Made by a program: the position numbers and the translations under genes. From Bacteroidota bacterium (GTDB lineage Bacteria > Bacteroidota > Bacteroidia > Bacteroidales > Prolixibacteraceae), in assembly GCA_023488865.1 (NCBI GenBank), contig JAMDDG010000278.1, positions 1 through 5,511 of the forward strand: a stretch of DNA of 5,511 nt, written 5' to 3'. The notes beneath the pieces are model-generated. The model was not told where the DNA came from and did not search any database. It saw only the letters and a list, made by a program, of their open reading frames with translations. Positions 1 to 5,511 of the stretch are shown here, one piece after another. Numbering within the stretch: the stretch's first letter is position 1; each line of letters begins with the position of its first letter.

Positions 1-211
1 GCGCTTTTACTTCTTTTAATATAAAATATCCGTCCAATGCTTTCAATACTGCATTGTAAGCAATACCGCTGGCAGTTTTTACATATTTACTGTCTTGGTA
101 TAAATCATCTTCTTTCCCGGCCTTTTTTAAGGTTTCTTTGGCGTTGTCCATGTAGCGGATCGCCTCTTTGTAGTACTCGGCTTTGATTTTATTTTGCTCT
201 GTGGTTTCCAT
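1..211 (-). CDS. Small helical protein resembling DUF5618 (partial, C-terminus beyond left edge)
   Basis: The reverse strand is open from an ATG at 211 to the left edge, giving 70 residues with no stop. The visible part is charged, lysine-rich and predicted helical, with no signal peptide or membrane segment, so a cytoplasmic protein is likely. Residues 13-29 (EYYKEAIRYMDNAKETL), then YQDSKYVKTA at 38-47 and AYNAVLKALDGYF at 51-63, follow the pattern I recall for the Bacteroidota family DUF5618. They also resemble the first helices of HEPN-type four-helix bundles. The function is unknown. HEPN catalytic residues (RxxxxH) are not in the visible part and would lie nearer the C-terminus if present. 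The start at 211 is preferred because a -7 box lies 16 nt upstream and the ATG at 219 is out of frame. The gene is divergent from susC and probably not part of its operon. That it is coding is quite certain; the family name is recalled, not searched. Confidence 0.75.
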   Translation of the reverse strand, partial: METTEQNKIKAEYYKEAIRYMDNAKETLKKAGKEDDLYQDSKYVKTASGIAYNAVLKALDGYFILKEVKA

Positions 212-227
212 GTTTTCATGTTTTTTA

Positions 228-257
228 CAAAGATAAATTTATTTCAACAAATCCAAA
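228..257 (-). promoter_or_regulatory. Bacteroidota-type promoter for the minus-strand DUF5618-like gene
   Basis: Read on the minus strand, TATCTTTG at 235-228 matches the Bacteroidota primary-sigma -7 consensus TAnnTTTG exactly. A TTTG at 257-254 sits 18 nt upstream, close to the usual spacing of about 19-21 nt for the -33 element. The start codon at 211 is 16 nt downstream of the -7 box, which predicts a very short leader of roughly 10 nt. No Shine-Dalgarno sequence is present, as is usual in this phylum. Confidence 0.6.
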
Positions 258-265
258 ACACCCCT

Positions 266-288
266 ATTCAAATAAAGCGATTCAAATA
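266..288. repeat. Pair of 9-bp direct repeats (ATTCAAATA)
   Basis: ATTCAAATA occurs perfectly at 266-274 and 280-288, separated by 5 nt (14-bp period). The pair lies just upstream of the -33 element of the minus-strand promoter and could be a binding site for a regulator of that gene, or of susC. In AT-rich DNA a 9-bp match can also arise by chance. Confidence 0.4.
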
Positions 289-366
289 GCTGTTTTTCTG
301 ACGCTGAAACTTCCAGGCTACTTAATTACAGGTTTTTTGTGCATTGAAAACCCTCTGATATTTAGA

Positions 367-401
367 TTGTTAAAAAATTGTTAAAAAATAGTTAAAAAAA
401 A
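367..401. repeat. Three tandem 11-bp A-tract repeats, probable curved DNA upstream of susC
   Basis: TTGTTAAAAAA is repeated exactly at 367-377 and 378-388, followed by TAGTTAAAAAA at 389-399 with the A-run continuing to 401. The A-tracts begin at 372, 383 and 394, an 11-bp period close to one helical turn, so their bends should add up. A T6 tract follows at 408-413. The array lies about 100-140 bp upstream of the susC start. It may act as an UP-like element, a site for a nucleoid protein, or repeated half-sites for a regulator. Confidence 0.7.
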
Positions 402-458
402 GCATAATTTTTTGTCTATAAAATTGGAGTCTGATCATTAGTTAGCAGGGTTATTAAA

Positions 459-485
459 GATTAAATCAAGTTAACAATTTTAATC
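459..485 (+). promoter_or_regulatory. AT-rich inverted repeat in the susC leader or promoter region
   Basis: GATTAAA (459-465) pairs perfectly with TTTAATC (479-485) across a 13-nt centre that contains the small palindrome GTTAAC (470-475). It ends 19 nt before the susC start. It could be an operator or a weak hairpin in the mRNA leader. The stem has only one G-C pair, so a stable RNA structure is doubtful. Confidence 0.25.
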
Positions 486-504
486 AGTGTAAAAATGTAA
501 ATTT

Positions 505-3500
505 ATGAAAAGAAAGTTTCAAAAAGGAGGTGGCTTTTTAAGTCGCCACAAAAGGTTGTTGTTAATCATGAAATTAACTATTTTCTTGGTTTTTTCCGGA
601 TTGATGACTGTTTCGGCTTCCATTTATTCCCAGGTTACCAAACTAACGTTGGATTTGAATGGGGTATCAATCCTTGATGTATTCAAAGCAGTTGAAGCAC
701 AAAGTGAATTTGTGTTCATCTACAAAAGTGAGGCAATCGACCTTAACAAGAAGGTCAATGTTAATGTGGTGGGGATTACCGTTGATAAGATCCTGGAAAG
801 TGTCCTTCAAAATTCGGGCGTTAAATTTGAAATCAACAAAAAACAGATCATTATTACGCCTGACCGGACAATTTCTTCCATTCAGGATGGAAAGATAATA
901 AGCAACGATGTGGTCCAACAGCTACAGAAGAAGGAGGTCTCCGGTACCGTTATTGATACCAAAGGGAATTCTTTGCCCGGGGTAACAGTGGTTGCAAAGG
1001 GGACGACTATTGGAATGATTACCGATAACGATGGGAAATTTAGGTTATCGGTGCCCAATGAGACAAAAATACTTGTGTTTTCATTTGTAGGGATGAAAGC
1101 ACAAGAAGTGGCCATTACCGGGAAAACCACAGTTAATATCACGATGGAGGAAGAAACAGTCGGGATTGAAGACGTTGTGGTTGTGGCTTATGGCACCCAG
1201 AAAAAGGTTTCCGTAACAGGAGCGGTGTCGTCAGTAGTCACCAAGGAGCTTAAGCAGAGCCCTTCTGCCAATCTTGTTGGTGCGATGGCTGGCCGTTTGC
1301 CGGGTTTGATCACGGTGCAGAACAGCGGCCAGCCGGGTTTGGAGGGGTTTAATATTTACCTGCGCGGGGCCAGTACCACCAATGGCCAGAACCCACTGAT
1401 CCTGATTGACGGGGTGCCCCGCGACAATATTACCACGATTGACCCCAACGAGATTGCATCGATCTCCATATTAAAAGATGCCTCTTCGACGGCGGTATTT
1501 GGTGTCCGCGGGGCGAACGGGGTAATCCTGATTACTACCAAACGGGGGAGTACGGAGGCTCCTCAGCTCAACGTTACGGTGGAACATGGGTTGCAGGATT
1601 TTACCAGGATCCCTCGGCATATTGACTCCTGGGATTGGGCCATGCTCAGGAACCAGGCGCTTGCCAACGACAATTTGCCCCCTTATTATTCCCAGGAAGC
1701 GATTGACAAATACAGAAGCGGCGTTGAGCCGTACCTGTACCCAAATACCGATTGGTTTAAGTTGTTGGTCCGGAAATACACCCCGCTTACCCGCTATAAC
1801 GTGAATGCCACGGGCGGTACCAACCGCGTGAAATACTTCATGAACGCGGGTTACACGCACCAGGGCGGCATGTTCAATGTCGAACCCAAATCAAAACTGG
1901 GCTACGATCCGCAATACAAGATGGACCGGTACAACTTCCGGACAAACCTCGATATCAAGGTGAATAGCTGGATCAGGAGTTCGGTGAACCTGGCAGGATA
2001 CATTGAAAAAATGAACGAGTCGGGTAACCTGATCGGGGCCAATACCTATATGATTGTTGTCAGGGGGATCTACCAGATGATACCAACAACGCCGGGGCCG
2101 CTCACCATCGCGGGTTATGGCGTGCCGGTAGGTGAAGTGGTTACTCCTCCTACGAATATAAACCCTTCTTACGGGGTGCTCAACCGGTTAGGTTTTAGAA
2201 GTACCGACCGTTCCAATTTAAACTCATCGGCAGCGCTCGATTTTGACCTGGGGTGGATCACCAAAGGGCTAAGTTCCAAAGCGATGGTCTCCTTCGATTC
2301 CAGGTCATTTTCGTATACAAACGGGTGGAAAGGGCTTGGGTACACGCGTTACTTCTTTAACCTGACGCAGGTACCTGACCCGGCAACCGGGGAGTTGAAA
2401 GACGAGGCTACTTTTACCCCGTCGTGGCCCCCGCGCTTCTATCCTTTAAGCTTATCCAAGTCAAGCAATTTCGCTTATACCATAAATATGCAATGGGCGA
2501 TTAATTATGCCCGTACTTTTAACAGTAAGCATCAGGTCACCGGCATGGTACTGGCCCAGCGCGATAACAGCGAAGCTTTGACCGGATCGAGCGACCTGTT
2601 ATTGCCTTACAATATGTTGGGGGTATCGGGGCGCGCAACGTATGGTTACGACAACCGTTACCTCGTCGAATTTAATGCCGGTTACAATGGTTCCGAACAA
2701 TTTCAGAAAGGCCGGCGCTTTGGCTTTTTCCCTGCCGCTTCGTTGGGTTGGGTGATTTCAAACGAGCAGTTCATGAAAGCACAGAAGGTGGTTACCAACC
2801 TCAAGTTACGCGCTTCGTACGGTAAAGTGGGCAATGACAAACTTGGGAACGACCGTTTCCTTTATTTGGACAATGTAGCTGTGGCCAATGGCGGATATTC
2901 GGCCAGTCTTGGCCTTGGCAAATACATCAATGAAGATTTGATTGGCAACCCGATGCTCACCTGGGAAACTGCCTACAAACAGAATTATGGGGTGGAAATG
3001 ACGCTGTTCAAAGATTTGAGCTTTAACGGCGACCTGTTCTTCGAGGACCGGCAGGATATCCTGCTTACGCGCGGGACAGTCCCGGCCTTGCAGGGAATTC
3101 CTTTGGGTTCCGTGCCCAAGGCAAATGTTGGAAAAGTTTACAACCGCGGGTACGAACTGGAATTGACCTATAACAAAAGGATCAACAAAGACCTCTCTTT
3201 CAATGTGCGGGGCAATTACAACTTTAACCAAAATACGGTCAGGAATATTGATGAACCGCCTTACGATCCAAGCTATCCGTACCAATACAGAAGGACCGGT
3301 TACTCTTTGAGCCAGAACTGGGGCTACAAGATTGACTGGGGATCCGTGGGGAAAGGATATTTCACCTCGCAGGAGGAGATCAACAACAGCGGGTTAACCT
3401 ACACGGGCATTCAGCCAAAACCCGGCGATTTTGTTTACAAGGATTTGAACGGCGATAAGGTCATCGATGATAAGGACATGGCCCCTGTTAAATACGGGTA

Positions 3501-3987
3501 TGTTCCCCGCGTTACGTATGGGGCCAACCTGTCGGTTACTTACAAGGGTTTTGATTTCTCGGCATTGGTGCAGGGAGTGGCACAAACCTCTCAGTTTTAC
3601 AACGGTTACGGGGTAACAGAAGTTGGGGAAGGACATGGTTCTTACGTCGATTATCATCTTTCTGCCTGGACCAATGAACGGTATGAGGCCGGTGCGAAAA
3701 TTACCTATCCTCGGCTCTCGACAACAAATTCCAGCAGCATCAAACCAAACGATTTCTTTATTATGGACAGGTCGTACATCCGGCTTAAAAACGCGGAGAT
3801 CGGTTATACCCTGCCCCGGCAATTGTGCAAACGCGTGGGCGCCCAAAAGATCCGTGTTTATGCCAACGGCCAGAATATTTTTGTTTGGGACAAACTACCC
3901 ACAAAGAGCTTCGACCCGGAGCAGGGCAATAATTTATCGATCCCGATAGTAAGGATATTTAACTTAGGCGCCAACATTGTATTTTAA
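505..3987 (+). CDS. susC: SusC-like TonB-dependent outer-membrane transporter with STN signalling domain
   Basis: Imports a ligand bound by its SusD partner, usually an oligosaccharide, across the outer membrane using TonB/ExbBD energy. Length is 1160 residues, normal for STN-bearing members. Order: basic leader (1-21); signal peptide MKLTIFLVFSGLMTVSA (22-38); STN domain about 46-118; carboxypeptidase-regulatory-like beta-sandwich about 144-215, starting VSGTVIDTKGNSLPGV; SusC signature VVVVAYGTQKK (224-234); plug to about 347, with YLRGAST, LILIDGVPRD and SILKDASSTAVFGVRGANG; then the barrel, with ASYGKVGND, NPMLTWE (815-821) and SYIRLKNAEIGYTLP (1090-1104). It ends in the outer-membrane signal FNLGANIVF. 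Residues 980-991 form an EF-hand-like loop (D980, N982, D984, D988, D991). The frame is intact. STN domains in this family contact FecR-type anti-sigma factors, so ECF-sigma autoregulation is expected. Met1 (505) is preferred as the first in-frame ATG; Met22 (568) is the alternative. The substrate cannot be told from the sequence. Confidence 0.96.
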   Translation: MKRKFQKGGGFLSRHKRLLLIMKLTIFLVFSGLMTVSASIYSQVTKLTLDLNGVSILDVFKAVEAQSEFVFIYKSEAIDLNKKVNVNVVGITVDKILESVLQNSGVKFEINKKQIIITPDRTISSIQDGKIISNDVVQQLQKKEVSGTVIDTKGNSLPGVTVVAKGTTIGMITDNDGKFRLSVPNETKILVFSFVGMKAQEVAITGKTTVNITMEEETVGIEDVVVVAYGTQKKVSVTGAVSSVVTKELKQSPSANLVGAMAGRLPGLITVQNSGQPGLEGFNIYLRGASTTNGQNPLILIDGVPRDNITTIDPNEIASISILKDASSTAVFGVRGANGVILITTKRGSTEAPQLNVTVEHGLQDFTRIPRHIDSWDWAMLRNQALANDNLPPYYSQEAIDKYRSGVEPYLYPNTDWFKLLVRKYTPLTRYNVNATGGTNRVKYFMNAGYTHQGGMFNVEPKSKLGYDPQYKMDRYNFRTNLDIKVNSWIRSSVNLAGYIEKMNESGNLIGANTYMIVVRGIYQMIPTTPGPLTIAGYGVPVGEVVTPPTNINPSYGVLNRLGFRSTDRSNLNSSAALDFDLGWITKGLSSKAMVSFDSRSFSYTNGWKGLGYTRYFFNLTQVPDPATGELKDEATFTPSWPPRFYPLSLSKSSNFAYTINMQWAINYARTFNSKHQVTGMVLAQRDNSEALTGSSDLLLPYNMLGVSGRATYGYDNRYLVEFNAGYNGSEQFQKGRRFGFFPAASLGWVISNEQFMKAQKVVTNLKLRASYGKVGNDKLGNDRFLYLDNVAVANGGYSASLGLGKYINEDLIGNPMLTWETAYKQNYGVEMTLFKDLSFNGDLFFEDRQDILLTRGTVPALQGIPLGSVPKANVGKVYNRGYELELTYNKRINKDLSFNVRGNYNFNQNTVRNIDEPPYDPSYPYQYRRTGYSLSQNWGYKIDWGSVGKGYFTSQEEINNSGLTYTGIQPKPGDFVYKDLNGDKVIDDKDMAPVKYGYVPRVTYGANLSVTYKGFDFSALVQGVAQTSQFYNGYGVTEVGEGHGSYVDYHLSAWTNERYEAGAKITYPRLSTTNSSSIKPNDFFIMDRSYIRLKNAEIGYTLPRQLCKRVGAQKIRVYANGQNIFVWDKLPTKSFDPEQGNNLSIPIVRIFNLGANIVF

Positions 3988-3998
3988 AACTTAAACAG

Positions 3999-5511
3999 AT
4001 GAAAAACAAAATATTAATCCTGTTATTTGCCTTTTTAGGTATAACTTCCTGTCAGAAAGTGCTGGATGTAGCGCCCGACGGACGTAAGACGTTAGACGAA
4101 GTTTTTGCCGACGATGCGACCACTTCGGCCTACCTGAACTCTTGTTACCAGAATTTCCCTACATGGGGAATCACCGATTGGTGGTACACGAACATGCGTA
4201 TCGCTTACTCTGACGACGCCTGGGATTGGGGGCCCGACGTGATCCCATTTTATCAGGGCAGCGCTACAGCGGCCAATTACAGTCAGGAATACGGTGGTGG
4301 GGCCGGTTGGGATAATGCTGTAGGATTTTGGAACAAACACTGGCAAAACATCCGTTGCTGCAATGTTTTTTTAAGCCATATTGCCACGGCCACGGTCGCT
4401 TCGGAGGCCGACAGGGCCCGTTGGACTGCCGAGGCCAAAGCCCTCCGGGCATTTTACAACCTCGAACTGATTAAACGTTATGGCGGGCTGCCCATCGTAA
4501 CCTCGCCCATAGGCCTCGATTATGACTACAAGCAATTGAAACGCGAACCGTTTAAGGCCTGTGTCGATAATATCCTCAAAGATTGTGACGAAGCATTGGC
4601 CACACCCGAGTTCCCGTGGAGGATAACCGCGCCCAATGAGGCTTTCCGGTTTACCAAAGCGATCGCCGCGTTTGTGAAATCGAGCGCCATCCTGTTCGCG
4701 GCCAGCGACCTTTGGAACGGCGGGCAAAATTACTGGGCCGAAGCCGAAACAATCACGAAAAAATCGTTGGACGATTGTCTGGCCAATGGCTACGAACTTT
4801 ACAGCAAGGTGACCAATCCTTCCATTTTTCAATCGGCTTACCAGGAGTATTTTTGTTCGAGAGTTGACTGGTCAACTGCCCCGGTTGACAAAGAGACGAT
4901 CCTGGCTTCAAGACAGTTGACTAACTGGTTTGATGTTCATGGTCTGCCTATTAATAATGTAAATGAAGCAGGTCTTTGCCCCTCGCAGGAGTTGGTCGAT
5001 GCATACGATATGCAGGCGACCGGACAACCCATCCTGAAATTGGATAAACCCTACTCAGATGATACCCATCTTCAACCCAACTATAACCCGGGTTCAGGCT
5101 ATGATCCGGCAAATCCGTATGTAGGGCGCGACCCCCGTTTTTATGCCACGGTGTATTACAATGGCGCCAAACGTAAAAATGTTAATGGAATCTTGACCGA
5201 AATCCAAACCTACTATACCGGTAATTGCGGTATCGACGCGAATAAGCACGCACAACGTACGGGTACCGGTTATTACATCAGAAAATATGACCATCCTTCG
5301 GCTATCAAAAGTTCGCAAATCCCGGTAAGTTACCGGGTCATGCGCCTGGCCGAACTATACCTGAATTATGCCGAAGCGGCCAATGAAAACGGGAACATGG
5401 CTGCGGCAGTGGCTGCCGTGAACGTGGTAAGGGCCCGGGCAGGGATGCCCCCTATTAATCCCGCGGGCAAGGAGGAAGCCCGGTTGCTGGTCCGCCACGA
5501 ACGGCGCGTGG
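3999..5511 (+). CDS. susD: SusD/RagB-like surface glycan-binding lipoprotein (partial, C-terminus beyond right edge)
   Basis: Surface lipoprotein expected to cap the preceding SusC barrel and capture its ligand. The frame is open from ATG 3999 to the right edge: 504 codons, with a short C-terminal part missing. The signal peptide ends in the lipobox ITSC, with Cys18 as the lipidated residue, followed by the typical VLDVAPDG. The N-terminal SusD-like domain spans about 19-230, with the TPR-like helices WNKHWQNIRCCNVFLSHI (111-128) and the family hallmark AKALRAFYNLELIKRYGGLP (146-165). The C-terminal SusD/RagB domain runs from about 295, with CPSQELVDAYDM (327-338), GRDPRFYATVYYNGA (376-390), YYIRKYDHPSA, YRVMRLAELYLNYAEAANE (445-463), VNVVRARAGMP and RHERRV at the edge. 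Aromatics cluster near the N-terminus (W56, W61, W62, W75, W77), possibly for ligand contact. It starts 11 nt after the susC stop with no Shine-Dalgarno sequence, so it is almost certainly co-transcribed. Nine cysteines beyond Cys18 seem many for this family. Confidence 0.95.
   Translation, partial: MKNKILILLFAFLGITSCQKVLDVAPDGRKTLDEVFADDATTSAYLNSCYQNFPTWGITDWWYTNMRIAYSDDAWDWGPDVIPFYQGSATAANYSQEYGGGAGWDNAVGFWNKHWQNIRCCNVFLSHIATATVASEADRARWTAEAKALRAFYNLELIKRYGGLPIVTSPIGLDYDYKQLKREPFKACVDNILKDCDEALATPEFPWRITAPNEAFRFTKAIAAFVKSSAILFAASDLWNGGQNYWAEAETITKKSLDDCLANGYELYSKVTNPSIFQSAYQEYFCSRVDWSTAPVDKETILASRQLTNWFDVHGLPINNVNEAGLCPSQELVDAYDMQATGQPILKLDKPYSDDTHLQPNYNPGSGYDPANPYVGRDPRFYATVYYNGAKRKNVNGILTEIQTYYTGNCGIDANKHAQRTGTGYYIRKYDHPSAIKSSQIPVSYRVMRLAELYLNYAEAANENGNMAAAVAAVNVVRARAGMPPINPAGKEEARLLVRHERRV

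Larger units (their letters stand above)
212..504. other. Divergent intergenic regulatory region
   Basis: This AT-rich stretch separates the DUF5618-like gene from susC. Besides the minus-strand promoter it holds a 9-bp direct repeat, a 6-bp inverted repeat (GGTTTT 331-336 / AAAACC 347-352, loop of 10 nt), three tandem 11-bp A-tract repeats, and an AT-rich inverted repeat close to susC. No good TAnnTTTG promoter is visible for susC. The nearest are TAAAATTG (419-426) and TAATTTTT (405-412), each with one mismatch and no TTTG at proper spacing. That would fit transcription by an ECF sigma factor, which the STN domain of SusC suggests, but it is not proof. I see no tRNA, no small coding gene and no convincing terminator. 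Confidence 0.7.

Noticed and set aside
331..352. Possible terminator hairpin GGTTTT...AAAACC
   Set aside because: The stem is only 6 bp, AT-rich, lacks a following T-run on either strand, and lies between divergent genes where no transcript needs to end.
367..401. Tandem repeats considered as a CRISPR-like or minisatellite array
   Set aside because: The units are 11 bp with no spacers and only three copies; an A-tract bend or regulatory element explains them better.
378..408. Enterobacterial-style promoter TTGTTA - 19 nt - CATAAT
   Set aside because: Bacteroidota primary sigma factors do not use this consensus, the spacing is long, and such matches are common in AT-rich DNA.
495..500. ATG directly followed by TAA just before susC, as a minimal upstream start-stop
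   Set aside because: It has no ribosome-binding context and is most likely chance in an A/T-rich leader.
2806..3285. Long open frame on the minus strand opposite susC (about 159 codons), with others at 1471-1860 and 3394-3846
   Set aside because: They lie wholly antisense to a confidently identified SusC, have no recognisable domain or promoter, and are explained by codon bias of the real gene.
4371..4832. Minus-strand open frame of about 153 codons opposite susD
   Set aside because: The opposite strand encodes conserved SusD motifs throughout this stretch; the antisense frame shows no family features.

Overview
The window looks like chromosomal DNA of a member of the Bacteroidota. It holds an adjacent SusC-like TonB-dependent transporter gene and SusD-like lipoprotein gene, which is the hallmark pair of a polysaccharide utilization locus or other outer-membrane nutrient-uptake operon in this phylum. 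Other signs agree: starts without Shine-Dalgarno sequences, a good match to the Bacteroidota -7 box TAnnTTTG in front of the divergent gene, and AT-rich intergenic DNA next to moderately GC-rich genes. The style of the SusC N-terminus (basic leader, then an MKLT-type signal peptide, then an STN domain) resembles environmental lineages such as Marinilabiliales/Prolixibacteraceae, but that placement is only an impression.

Layout: (1) 1-211, minus strand, is the start of a small helical protein resembling the DUF5618 family, cut by the left edge. (2) 212-504 is a divergent, AT-rich regulatory region. It contains a promoter for the minus-strand gene, a pair of 9-bp direct repeats, and three tandem 11-bp A-tract repeats expected to bend DNA, placed upstream of susC. 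(3) 505-3987, plus strand, is a complete 1160-residue SusC-like transporter with an N-terminal STN signalling domain, a carboxypeptidase-regulatory-like domain, a plug and a full barrel. (4) 3999-5511, plus strand, is a SusD-like lipoprotein, 11 nt downstream of susC, open to the right edge (504 codons visible).

How they work together: the SusD lipoprotein should sit on the cell surface as a lid over the SusC barrel, binding a ligand (usually an oligosaccharide) and passing it to SusC for TonB-driven import into the periplasm. The STN domain implies that ligand-loaded SusC also signals through a FecR-type anti-sigma factor to an ECF sigma factor. Neither gene lies directly upstream, where they often sit, and none is visible here. 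No glycoside hydrolase, lyase, sulfatase or peptidase is in the window, so the substrate cannot be named.

Nothing here amounts to a new kind of system. The points most worth a second look are the missing sigma/anti-sigma partner, the phased A-tract array, the base-composition step inside susC at a domain boundary, and the cysteine-rich SusD.
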